NCBI GenBank assembly: GCA_024710675.1
Contig: JANJUH010000066.1
Coordinates: forward strand, 1 to 10,151
Reading direction: 5' to 3'
DNA length: 10,151 bases
Origin: Lysobacterales bacterium
GTDB lineage: Bacteria; Pseudomonadota; Gammaproteobacteria; Xanthomonadales; SZUA-5
Shown: one piece after another, positions 1 through 7,400 of the stretch
Layout of the letters: every line of letters begins with the position of its first letter
How positions within the stretch are numbered: the stretch's first letter is position 1
The notes under the pieces: generated by a model
Seen by the model: the letters and a program-made list of their open reading frames with translations, nothing else
The model's database searches: none
What the model was told of the DNA's origin: nothing
Translations under genes and position numbers: made by a program

Positions 1-1280
1 GCGATGGCACCGGCCGGCAGGTTGAGCGGGGCGAGGTCGATGAAGTTCACGAGGCCATTCGGCGAGGCGACCTTGACGTCCAGCGCGCCGGTCGGCAGTT
101 CGAGATAGCCGCTGGCTGCTCCGTAGGGCACGTTCGCCAGGCCCGCCACCACCGCGCCGCCGTCGGTGCGGATCGACACCGCGGTGCCTTCCGGGCTGTC
201 GGCAAAGGGCGCGGTGTGGGCAATGCGCAAGGCGTACTGGCCGGCTGGCGGCGTGGCTGTACGGTCCTCGAAGCGCTGCAGCGCTAGCGGTTGCAGCAGG
301 CCGTTGCCGACCGCCGCCAGCGTGTAGCTGCGGTTGCCGTCGAGCTCGACCGTGCCGGTGATGGCAGCCGTCGCCGAACCCTGCGGGAAGACCTCGATCC
401 GGTAGGCGCCCTGCGACAGGGTGAGTTCCGGCGTGAACTGGCGGAAACGGAAGTTGTTCAGCACCTCGGCGCCATTGACGGTCACGCGTACCGCAGTGCC
501 TTCGAGCGTGGGCGCGAAGGGCGCAAAGTGGGCGACCCGCACCTGCACCGGACCGATGGCAAAGGTCGGCAGCGGGTTGCTCGGCGCCGCGCCGGGGGCG
601 ATCGCGGTGATGCCGGTGGCATAGCCATTGGCGCCGCCGGTCGCGACCAATGTGATGATCGCCCCGGCCGGGAGCGCGGCCGGCTTCGGGTCGATCAGCG
701 TGGTGTTGCCATCGGGCGTGGCGATCTTGAGGTCATAGCTCGCGGCTGGAACGGTGAGATAGCCGCTGGCGACGCCAAAGGGCACGCGGCCGAGGCCGCC
801 GACGATGTTGCCGGCGTTGTCGCGCACCGACACTTCGGTGGCGGCGAGCGTGTTGGCGAAAGGTGCGGCGTGGACAACACGCAGCTTGAGCTGGCCGGCC
901 GGCGGCGCGCTGTTGTCGTCGACCAGGGGTAGCAGGGCGAGCGGCTGGTTGCCGCCGTCGCCAACGGCGAGGACCGTGTAATCGGTGTTGTTGGCGAGAT
1001 CGAGCGAAGCGCTGATCGCGACGGTGCTGGTGCCGGTCGGTAGCACTTCGACGGTGTAGCGGCCGGCGGGACCGAGCGTCAGGTAGTCGGTGAACTGACC
1101 GAACACGACGTTCTGCAGCGCGACCTGGCCGTTGACGCGGATGCTGACGCTGGTGCCGGCGAGATTCGGCGCGAAGGGCGCGAAATGGCCAACGGTGACG
1201 CGGGCGGTGGCGGCGGCGGTGCCGCCGCCCAGCAGGCAGGCGAGCGCAAGGGTGCCGAGCAGGATCGGTTTGGAGCGCAT
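1..1280 (-). CDS. Secreted DUF4397-domain repeat protein (C-terminus beyond window)
   Basis: The frame is open from the ATG at 1280-1278 to the window edge with no stop, giving 426 residues and an incomplete C-terminus. The start is preceded by a strong Shine-Dalgarno (GGAGGT, plus 1286-1291, 5-nt spacer). Residues 1-26 form a Sec signal peptide: MRSK, then a hydrophobic core ILLGTLALACLL, then an AAATA cleavage region. C15 lies inside the core and is not a good lipobox. After it come four related beta-rich modules starting near R27, R134, R248 and R352. Each opens with R-(V/I/T)-x-H-x-APFA, close to the RVxHAxPDAP opening typical of DUF4397 (Pfam PF14344). Modules 1 and 3 (VNG-QVALQN, VNGAEVLNN) are most alike, as are 2 and 4 (VPFGVASGYL, VPYGAASGYL), so a two-module unit of about 220 residues is duplicated. 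No catalytic motif is visible. The family's function is unknown; an extracytoplasmic binding or adhesion role is only a guess. The gene diverges from smc. Confidence 0.85.
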   Translation of the reverse strand, partial: MRSKPILLGTLALACLLGGGTAAATARVTVGHFAPFAPNLAGTSVSIRVNGQVALQNVVFGQFTDYLTLGPAGRYTVEVLPTGTSTVAISASLDLANNTDYTVLAVGDGGNQPLALLPLVDDNSAPPAGQLKLRVVHAAPFANTLAATEVSVRDNAGNIVGGLGRVPFGVASGYLTVPAASYDLKIATPDGNTTLIDPKPAALPAGAIITLVATGGANGYATGITAIAPGAAPSNPLPTFAIGPVQVRVAHFAPFAPTLEGTAVRVTVNGAEVLNNFRFRQFTPELTLSQGAYRIEVFPQGSATAAITGTVELDGNRSYTLAAVGNGLLQPLALQRFEDRTATPPAGQYALRIAHTAPFADSPEGTAVSIRTDGGAVVAGLANVPYGAASGYLELPTGALDVKVASPNGLVNFIDLAPLNLPAGAI

Positions 1281-1363
1281 GATGGACCTCCGGTGGTGGG
1301 CGGCGCCCCGCCGGGCGAGTGTTCGCCGTTCGGTATCGGGGCAAGCGCAGCATCCGGAGGCGG

Positions 1364-1380
1364 GCATCAAGCCGTGATGC
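1364..1380. repeat. Small inverted repeat upstream of the DUF4397 gene
   Basis: GCATCA (1364-1369) and TGATGC (1375-1380) are perfect 6-bp inverted arms separated by 5 nt. The site lies about 85 bp upstream of the DUF4397 gene start, in the divergent spacer. It could be an operator half-site pair or chance; nothing else in the sequence decides this. Confidence 0.3.
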
Positions 1381-1474
1381 AATCCGTATCAATTCGTGGT
1401 CAGGATTTCGCCAGCGCCGCGTGTAACAGTCGTCTGCAGTTCGTGCAGGCCGTGAAAGCACGGTCGGGACGGGG

Positions 1475-1483
1475 TGATATAGT
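1475..1483 (+). promoter_or_regulatory. Candidate extended -10 promoter for smc
   Basis: The sequence TGATATAGT contains a TGn extension directly before TATAGT (1478-1483), a 5/6 match to the sigma-70 -10 box. No good -35 is found 16-18 bp upstream, as expected for an extended -10 promoter. Transcription would begin near 1490, leaving a leader of about 40 nt before the smc ATG. Two small inverted repeats lie just upstream: CTGCA/TGCAG at 1434-1448 and CCGTG/CACGG at 1450-1463. This is inference from sequence only. Confidence 0.4.
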
Positions 1484-1528
1484 CGTCGGTTCGCCCGAGC
1501 GGCCATCCATTCCCACGCCATTTCGCCG

Positions 1529-4500
1529 ATGCGCCTCGCCACGATCAAACTGGCCGGCTTCAAGTCCTTCGTGGACCCGACCACGCTGCACCTGCCGACC
1601 AACCTGACCGCGGTGGTCGGGCCGAACGGCTGTGGCAAGTCGAACATCATCGACGCCGTGCGCTGGGTGCTCGGCGAGTCGGCCGCCAGCCGATTGCGCG
1701 GCGATGCGATGACCGACGTCATCTTCAACGGCACCACCGAGCGCAAGCCGGTGGGCCAGGCCTCGGTGGAACTGGTCTTCGACAACAGCGAGCAGACCCT
1801 GGTCGGCCCCTGGGCGGCCTACCAGGAGATCTCGGTCAAGCGCGTGGTCGGCCGTGACGGCCTCTCGCACTACTGGCTCAACGGCACCCGCTGCCGACGC
1901 CGCGACGTTACCGACCTCTTCCTCGGCACCGGCCTCGGCCCGCGTTCCTACTCGATCATCGAGCAGGGGATGATCAGCCAGATCGTCGAATCGGCGCCCG
2001 AGGAGCTGCGCGTGCACCTCGAGGAGGCGGCCGGCATCTCCAAGTACAAGGACCGGCGCAAGGAGACCGAGCAGCGTATCCGCGCGACGCGCGAGAACCT
2101 CGAGCGCCTGCTCGATGTGCGCGACGAGGTCGACAAGCACCTCGAACACCTGCGCCGCCAGGCTCGCCAGGCCGAGCGCTGGACCGAGCTCAAGACCGAA
2201 CACCGCCGTGTCGAGGCCGAGATCCGCGTGCTGCGCTGGCGCGGCCTGTCCGAGCAGCTCGAAAGCGAGCTGACGCGCCTGAAGGAGGCCGAAAAGCTGG
2301 TCGACCAGCTCTGGGCCGAGCAGGCCCGCAACGAGGCCGAAACCGAGAAGGCGCGCGCCGAGCATGGCGACTCCGCCGAGAACTTCCGCGCCGTGCAGGC
2401 CGAGCACTACCAGGTGGGCGCCGAGATCGCGCGCCTGGAGCAGCAGCTGGGCTTCCGTCGCCAGAACCGCGAGCGCCTGACCCGCGAACTGGCCGAGGCC
2501 GAGGCCCAGCTCGGGCACCAGCGCGAGCAGGATCGGCTTGATCGCGAACAGCTCGCGCTGCTGTCGCAGACACTGGCGCGTGACGAACCGAAGCTCGCCG
2601 AGCTGGTCGCCGTGGCCGCGCGCCAGGCGGAAGCCCAGCAGGCGGCCGAGGCAGCATTGACGGCCTGGCAGCAGCGCATGGACGGCGGCAACCGCGAGTC
2701 GGCTGAAGCCACCAAGGCCGCCGAGGTCGAGCGCACCCGCATCGACTACCTCGATCGCCAGTTGCACCAGTCCTTGCAGCGTGGCGAGGGCATCGCCCGC
2801 GAGCTCGAACAGATCGAAGCGCGCCGCACGGCCGAGGAACTCGGCCAGTTGCGCGAGGCGATGGCGGCCGCCGAAGCCGATGTGCAGCGCGGCAACGGCG
2901 AGCTCGAGGCGCGCAAGCAGACGCTGGCCGTGGCCGAGGCGGCCCAGCGCGAGGCCACCAGCGAACTCGATCGCCAGCGCCAGGCGATGAGTGCCGCACG
3001 CGGCCGCCTCGCTTCGCTCGAAGCCTTGCAGCACGCCGCGCTCGGCGAGGATCGTCGTGATGTCGCCGGCTGGCTGCGCCAGCATGGGCTCGCCGAGGCG
3101 CCGCGACTGGGTGCGCTGCTGGCGGTGGAGTCAGGTTGGGAAGCAGCGGTGGAGACCGCGCTCGGCATGGCGATCGAGGCGATCGTCGTCGAGGGCGCAT
3201 TGGCCCGAGAGCTGAGCCTGGAGCAGTTGCCGAAGGGCGTGCTGACGCTGGCCGATCCCGTAGCCGACGTGGCCGCCGCCGCCCCCGGCACGCTGGCGGC
3301 GAAGGTGCAGGGCCCTGCCGTGGTCAACGCCTGGTTGGGTGCGATCCGCTGCGCCGCCGATCTGGCCGAGGCGCGTGCGATGGCCGCGACGCTGGCGCCG
3401 CACGAGAGCGTGATCAGCCGCGACGGCCACTGGTTCGGCCCCGGCTGGCGGCGTATCGACCGCGGCCGCCAGGGCCACGAAGGCGTCATCGAGCGTGGCC
3501 GCGAGATCGAGGCGTTGAAGCTGAAGATCGGCGAGCTGGAGGCGGCGATCAGTGGCGCTGACGGCCGGATCGTCGAAGCCCGTGGCGCCGTCGCCGAAGC
3601 CGTCAAGGCCCGTGATGCCGCGCAATCCGAGCTCTACGGAGCCCATCGTCGACTCGCCGATGCATCCGGTCGCGTCAAGGCCGTCGAGGGCCGCGTCGAA
3701 CAGGAGCGCCAGCGCCGCGAAGCACTCGGGCGCGAGCGCGAACAGCTCGCCCAGCAGAGCAAGCAGGTCGAGCAGCAGCAGCGTGAGGCGCGCGGGCGCC
3801 TGGATGCTGCGATGTCGCGGCTCGAAGTCTCGGCCGATCTGCGCACGGCCCTCGAGGCCGAACGCGCCGGCCTGATCGCCGCGCGCGACCAGGCGCGGGT
3901 TGAGGCCCGCGCCGCGCAGGATGCCGAACGCGGGCTCGCGCTCGCCGTCGAAGGCCAACGCACCGCGGTGCGCTCGCTCGAAGCCGCAATCGCCCGCATC
4001 GAGGCCCAGCTCGGTCAGCTCGGCCAGCGCCGGCAGACGATCCAGGCGCAGAAGGCCGAGAACGAGGAGCCGATCGCGGGGCTGGAGAACACCTTGCGCG
4101 TGCACCTCGACCAGCGCGTGCTGGTCGACAAGCGCCTGGCCGATGCGCGCCAGGCGCTGGAACAACTCGATCTCAAGCTGCGCCGCTGCGACCAGGAGCG
4201 CCAGCGCCTCGATCACCAGCTCGCGCAGGCGCGCGAGAAGAAGGCCGCCGCCCAGCTCGCCGAGCAGGCGCTCAGGATCAAGGCCGAGGACATCGTCGAG
4301 GCGCTCACCGCCGATGGCCATGACCGCGAGGCGGTGCTGGCAGCGATGGATCCGGCCGCGAACCTGCCGGCCTGGGAGGCACGCGGGACCGATCTCGAGC
4401 AGCGCATCCGCAAGCTCGAGCCGGTCAATCTCGCGGCGATCAAGGAACTGGAAGAGCAGAGCGAGCGCAAGACCTACCTCGACGCCCAGCACGCCGACCT

Positions 4501-5029
4501 GACCCAGGCGCTGGAGACGCTCGAGGAGGCGATCCGCAAGATCGACCGCGAGACGCGCACGCGCTTCAAGGAGACCTTCGATCGCGTCAACGCCGGCGTG
4601 CAGGAGCTGTTCCCGCGTCTGTTCGGCGGTGGCCACGCGCTGCTGGAACTGACCGGCGAGGATCTGCTCACCACCGGTGTCAACATCATCGCCCGTCCGC
4701 CGGGCAAGAAGCCGGCGAGCATCGGCCTGCTCTCGGGCGGCGAGAAGGCGCTGACCGCAGTCGCGCTGGTCTTTGCGATCTTCCGCCTCAATCCGGCCCC
4801 GTTCTGCCTGCTCGACGAAGTCGATGCACCGCTCGATGAGGCCAACGTCGGCCGCTTCAGCCAGATGGTCGTCGAGATGAGCCGCAGCGTGCAATTCCTG
4901 ATCGTCACCCACAACAAGGTCACGATGGAATCGGTTAGCCAGCTCGCCGGCGTCACCATGCGCGAACCCGGCGTGTCGCGGCTGGTCAGTGTCGACCTGG
5001 CGGAGGCGGCGCGGTTGGCGCGGGCTTGA
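1529..5029 (+). CDS. smc: Chromosome segregation/condensation ATPase SMC
   Basis: This 1166-residue protein has the full SMC architecture and the usual family length. The N-terminal head carries Walker A GPNGCGKSN (residues 31-39). Two long Ala/Glu/Arg/Gln-rich coiled coils (about 170-505 and 655-1000) flank a globular hinge at about 511-650. The C-terminal head has the ABC signature LSGGE (1068-1072), Walker B LLDE with D1096 and catalytic E1097, the D-loop APLDEA, and the H-loop H1128 in FLIVTHNK. SMC dimers, with ScpA and ScpB, entrap DNA and extrude loops to compact and separate sister chromosomes; scpAB are not in this window. The ATG at 1529 begins exactly at the conserved N-terminal strand (MRLATIKLAGFKSF), but no clear Shine-Dalgarno precedes it. 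In several related gammaproteobacteria smc is followed by zipA and ligA; here it is followed by repeats and a threonine aldolase. All catalytic motifs are intact. Confidence 0.98.
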   Translation: MRLATIKLAGFKSFVDPTTLHLPTNLTAVVGPNGCGKSNIIDAVRWVLGESAASRLRGDAMTDVIFNGTTERKPVGQASVELVFDNSEQTLVGPWAAYQEISVKRVVGRDGLSHYWLNGTRCRRRDVTDLFLGTGLGPRSYSIIEQGMISQIVESAPEELRVHLEEAAGISKYKDRRKETEQRIRATRENLERLLDVRDEVDKHLEHLRRQARQAERWTELKTEHRRVEAEIRVLRWRGLSEQLESELTRLKEAEKLVDQLWAEQARNEAETEKARAEHGDSAENFRAVQAEHYQVGAEIARLEQQLGFRRQNRERLTRELAEAEAQLGHQREQDRLDREQLALLSQTLARDEPKLAELVAVAARQAEAQQAAEAALTAWQQRMDGGNRESAEATKAAEVERTRIDYLDRQLHQSLQRGEGIARELEQIEARRTAEELGQLREAMAAAEADVQRGNGELEARKQTLAVAEAAQREATSELDRQRQAMSAARGRLASLEALQHAALGEDRRDVAGWLRQHGLAEAPRLGALLAVESGWEAAVETALGMAIEAIVVEGALARELSLEQLPKGVLTLADPVADVAAAAPGTLAAKVQGPAVVNAWLGAIRCAADLAEARAMAATLAPHESVISRDGHWFGPGWRRIDRGRQGHEGVIERGREIEALKLKIGELEAAISGADGRIVEARGAVAEAVKARDAAQSELYGAHRRLADASGRVKAVEGRVEQERQRREALGREREQLAQQSKQVEQQQREARGRLDAAMSRLEVSADLRTALEAERAGLIAARDQARVEARAAQDAERGLALAVEGQRTAVRSLEAAIARIEAQLGQLGQRRQTIQAQKAENEEPIAGLENTLRVHLDQRVLVDKRLADARQALEQLDLKLRRCDQERQRLDHQLAQAREKKAAAQLAEQALRIKAEDIVEALTADGHDREAVLAAMDPAANLPAWEARGTDLEQRIRKLEPVNLAAIKELEEQSERKTYLDAQHADLTQALETLEEAIRKIDRETRTRFKETFDRVNAGVQELFPRLFGGGHALLELTGEDLLTTGVNIIARPPGKKPASIGLLSGGEKALTAVALVFAIFRLNPAPFCLLDEVDAPLDEANVGRFSQMVVEMSRSVQFLIVTHNKVTMESVSQLAGVTMREPGVSRLVSVDLAEAARLARA

Positions 5030-5030
5030 G

Positions 5031-5057
5031 GAGCGGTGAGTGGTGAGCGGTGAGTGG
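5031..5057. repeat. Two-copy direct repeat just after the smc stop
   Basis: GAGCGGTGAGTGG occurs at 5031-5043 and again at 5045-5057, a perfect 13-mer at a 14-bp period, starting one base after the smc stop codon. A further degenerate GTGAGTGGCGAG continues the theme. It is a short tandem repeat and therefore a possible slippage site; no function is evident. Confidence 0.75.
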
Positions 5058-5066
5058 CGAGAGCTG

Positions 5067-5167
5067 CCCCCTCTCCCCCGCCCCTCTCCCACGAGGGGAG
5101 AGGGGAGGAAGACGCTGCGCTCTTGAAGCCCCTCTCCCCTGGTGGGAGAGGGGTTGGGGAGAGGGGG
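5067..5167. repeat. 101-bp composite palindromic element (BIME/MITE-like)
   Basis: The left arm (5067-5105) and right arm (5129-5167) are inverted repeats of 39 bp that match at 36 positions by direct comparison. They enclose a 23-bp spacer (5106-5128). Each arm is itself a hairpin with CCCCTCTCCC/GGGAGAGGGG stems of 10 bp and 5-nt loops: 5081-5090 with 5096-5105, and 5129-5138 with 5144-5153. An outer CCCCCTCTCCCC/GGGGAGAGGGGG stem (5067-5078 with 5156-5167) can close the whole element. No U-tract follows either hairpin, so it does not look like a standard intrinsic terminator, though it may slow or end smc transcription. Related CCCTCTCCC/GGGAGAGGG palindromes are scattered in xanthomonad-type genomes. 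I infer a non-autonomous repeat; no transposase is present. Confidence 0.85.
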
Positions 5168-5234
5168 AAGAGGTCTTGCCTCAGTTCCGTTTGCCGCGCG
5201 GGGTGAGCAATGTGAGGCGGTACAAGCCCTGAAG

Positions 5235-5258
5235 ATCGCGCCACAAGGGCGCTCCCAC
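5235..5258 (-). repeat. Solitary REP-like unit before ltaE
   Basis: Read on the minus strand this is GTGGGAGCGCC-CTTGT-GGCGCGAT, the same family as the REP pairs at 7319-7470 and 10001-10069. It has a 5-bp stem with a 5-nt loop, and no inverted partner lies nearby. It sits 61 bp before the likely ltaE ATG, so it may lie within the ltaE leader or in its promoter region. Confidence 0.75.
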
Positions 5259-5319
5259 ACCAACACGTGAGAGCTTGCACCGAGTCCCGAGTCCAGAAAC
5301 CATCACACCCCAACATCCC

Positions 5320-6363
5320 ATGCAAAGCCCGATCAACCTCCTCAGCGACACCGTCACCCGTCCCACGCCGGCCATGCGCCAGGCCATGCTGGCTGCCGAG
5401 GTCGGTGACGATGTGTTCGGCGAGGACCCGACCGCGAAGGCGCTGGAGGCACGGGTCGCGGCGCTGTTCGGGCACGAGGCGGCGCTGTTCATGCCTTCGG
5501 GCGTGATGAGCAACCAGATCGCCATCAAGGCCCACACCGAGCCGATGGACGAGCTGATCTGCGAGGAGACCTCGCACGTCTTCCGCTACGAGAACGGTGG
5601 CTACGCCTTTCACTCGCAGATCGCGATCCAGACCATCCCGGGCGACCACGGCCGGCTGACGGCCGAGCAGGTGGCGCGTGCGATCAAGCCCAAGGCCGAC
5701 TGGCTGCCGCGCTCGCGCCTTGTCGTGCTGGAGAACACCTGCAACGCCGCCGGCGGCAGCTACTACCGCCTGGAGCAGGTGCTGCCGATCCGCGATCTCT
5801 GCCGTGAACGCGGTCTGGCGCTGCATCTCGACGGCGCGCGCCTGTTCAATGCGCTGGCCGAGACCGGCGAGGCGACGCAGGACTGGGGCAGGGCCTTCGA
5901 CAGCCTGTCGATCTGCCTGTCCAAGGGCCTGGGCGCGCCGGTCGGCTCGCTGCTGGTCGGGCGCGCCGACTTCATCGCCAAGGCGCGGCGGTTGCGCAAG
6001 GGCTTCGGCGGCGGCATGCGCCAGATCGGCATCCTTTGCGCGGCGGGCCTGCATGCCCTCGATCATCATGTCGACCGTCTGCGCGAGGATCACGCCCACG
6101 CGCGCCGGCTGGCCGCCGTACTGGCCGGGCAGCCCTACGTGGCTGCGCTGCGTCCGGTCCACACCAACATCCTGATCTTCGACCTGGCCGGCTCGATCAG
6201 CGCCGAGGCTGCGCTCGCTTCGCTCGCCCGCCATGGCATCAAGGCCTCGGCTTTCGGCCCACAGACGATCCGCTTCGTGACGCACCTCGATGTGACGGCC
6301 GAGATGATCGAGGCCGCCTGTGTGCTGCTCGCAGGTCCGGTGCGCGCCGAGTTGGCGCCATGA
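5320..6363 (+). CDS. ltaE: Low-specificity L-threonine aldolase
   Basis: This 347-residue PLP enzyme (fold type I, beta-eliminating lyase family) should cleave L-threonine or L-allo-threonine to glycine and acetaldehyde in the cytosol. Visible family signatures are the N-terminal NLLSDTVTRPT (6-16), GDDVFGEDPT, H86 in SHVFRYENGG (equivalent to E. coli H83), LDGARLFNALA with D171 and R174, the PLP Schiff-base lysine K202 in CLSKGLGAPVGS, RKGFGGGMRQ with K227, and R318 in IRFVTHLDV, which should bind the substrate carboxylate. The motif usually read as LENTHN in E. coli is LENTCN here, so C141 replaces the active-site histidine H126. I chose ATG 5320 because homology starts at once; a TTG at 5275 would add 15 unconserved residues. 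No good Shine-Dalgarno precedes 5320. The stop overlaps the next gene by ATGA, so the two are probably cotranscribed and translationally coupled. Confidence 0.93.
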   Translation: MQSPINLLSDTVTRPTPAMRQAMLAAEVGDDVFGEDPTAKALEARVAALFGHEAALFMPSGVMSNQIAIKAHTEPMDELICEETSHVFRYENGGYAFHSQIAIQTIPGDHGRLTAEQVARAIKPKADWLPRSRLVVLENTCNAAGGSYYRLEQVLPIRDLCRERGLALHLDGARLFNALAETGEATQDWGRAFDSLSICLSKGLGAPVGSLLVGRADFIAKARRLRKGFGGGMRQIGILCAAGLHALDHHVDRLREDHAHARRLAAVLAGQPYVAALRPVHTNILIFDLAGSISAEAALASLARHGIKASAFGPQTIRFVTHLDVTAEMIEAACVLLAGPVRAELAP

Positions 6364-7286
6364 GCGACGAGGAGCGACGCGAAAGCTGGAGCCGCTACTG
6401 GGCCAGTGGCGCGCTGCATTCCTGCGCGACCAGTTTCGCCGGCAACTACGACGACGACATCGGCGCCTTCTGGCGCGAGGCCTGCGCCGATCTCGACGCC
6501 AGCAGCTGGGTGCTGGATCTCGCGACTGGCAATGGGCCGTTGCCCAAGCTGATCGCGGATCTTTGTCCGGACCTGCCGGAGATCGATGCGGTCGACCTGG
6601 CCGAGGTGCGTCCCGCTTGGCACGCCGGACTGCCGGCCGCGCATCGTGAGCGGATCCGCTTTCATGTCGGAATCGCGGCCGAGCGCCTTCCCTTTGCCAA
6701 AGGCCGATTCGATCTCGTCACCAGCCAGTACGGCATCGAGTACAGCGACCTGGCGCGCAGCCTGCCGGAGGCACGCAGGGTGGCAGGGCCGCAGGCGCGC
6801 TTCGCCTTCGTGCTGCATCACGTATCGGCACTGCCGGTGCGCATCGGTCGCGCGGAACTGGAGCACCTGGCCTTCCTGCAACAGGACGGGGGACTGCTGG
6901 CTGCGGCGCGCCAGTTCCTGCCGCGGCACGCCGAGGGTGCAGGGCAGGGCGCGCCTCGTGCCGCTTTCGATGCGGCCCTCAAACAGGTCCACGAACGCGC
7001 GCAGTCCGCCTTCGCGCCGGATGTGCTGCACGAGACCCTGGTGGCGGTGATCAAGCTGGCGCAAGCGGCGCCAAGTCTCGGCCCCACGACGGTGGAATCG
7101 CAGCTCGCTGCGTTGTCGCAGCACCTGGCCGACGACGAACTGCGCCAGTCCGAACTCGTCGCTCACGCGTTGACGCGGGTACAGGTCGAGGCGATGGCGG
7201 CGGTGCTGGCGCCTGATGCCGCCTTCGAACTGCGCGAGTTGCGCGTGCGCGGAGAGTTGTTCGGCTGGGGGCTCAGGATCCGTTGA
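6360..7286 (+). CDS. Class I SAM-dependent methyltransferase, substrate unknown
   Basis: This 308-residue protein starts at an ATG overlapping the ltaE stop (ATGA, 6360-6363). It has no independent Shine-Dalgarno, so translation by coupling is likely. Rossmann-type methyltransferase motifs are present: motif I VLDLATGNGP (51-60), which binds SAM; an acidic post-I strand end at IDAVDLAE near residue 77; and a motif IV-like FDLVTSQYGIEYSD (117-130). The start SRYWASGALHSCATSF-AGNY and the helical C-terminal half (about 160-295) are cap or substrate-binding regions that I cannot match to a named methyltransferase. There is no signal peptide or membrane segment, so it is cytosolic. A small-molecule or protein substrate is possible; nothing ties it to glycine or threonine chemistry beyond its partner gene. 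Starts further upstream in the frame run antiparallel to nothing and overlap ltaE, so I rejected them. Confidence 0.88.
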   Translation: MSDEERRESWSRYWASGALHSCATSFAGNYDDDIGAFWREACADLDASSWVLDLATGNGPLPKLIADLCPDLPEIDAVDLAEVRPAWHAGLPAAHRERIRFHVGIAAERLPFAKGRFDLVTSQYGIEYSDLARSLPEARRVAGPQARFAFVLHHVSALPVRIGRAELEHLAFLQQDGGLLAAARQFLPRHAEGAGQGAPRAAFDAALKQVHERAQSAFAPDVLHETLVAVIKLAQAAPSLGPTTVESQLAALSQHLADDELRQSELVAHALTRVQVEAMAAVLAPDAAFELRELRVRGELFGWGLRIR

Positions 7287-7318
7287 TCCGGACCTGACGA
7301 TGGCCATGTGACGGCCGC

Positions 7319-7377
7319 CGCAGGAGCGCCCTTGGGCGCGATCCAATCCCAATCGCGCGCAGAGCGCGCTCCTGCGG
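7319..7377. repeat. Inverted REP pair 1
   Basis: Two inverted units form the pair. The plus unit at about 7319-7343 has stem GCGCCC, loop TT and stem GGGCGC. The minus unit at 7351-7377 has stem GCGCGC, loop TCT and stem GCGCGC. Both share the GCAGGA flank before the stem and a GAT-type flank after it. It lies 32 bp after the methyltransferase stop and between convergent genes, where it may limit read-through or protect the 3' end of the transcript. Confidence 0.85.
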
Positions 7378-7400
7378 TTGTGGTGGTCGGCGCGGCCTTC

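Noticed and set aside
1400..3085. 561-residue minus-strand frame antisense to smc
   Set aside because: It mirrors smc codons in GC-rich DNA, lacks any recognisable domain, and smc on the plus strand is unambiguous.
5081..5153. GGGAGAGGGG hairpins as intrinsic terminators of smc
   Set aside because: Neither hairpin is followed by a T-run on the plus strand, so a standard Rho-independent terminator is not supported.
3131..5266. 711-residue minus-strand frame antisense to smc
   Set aside because: Same shadow effect; its start lies in the repeat spacer and its composition (Leu/Ala/Gly/Arg) reflects reversed coiled-coil codons.
5275..5319. TTG start for the threonine aldolase
   Set aside because: The added 15 residues resemble nothing in the family; the conserved N-terminus fits ATG 5320.
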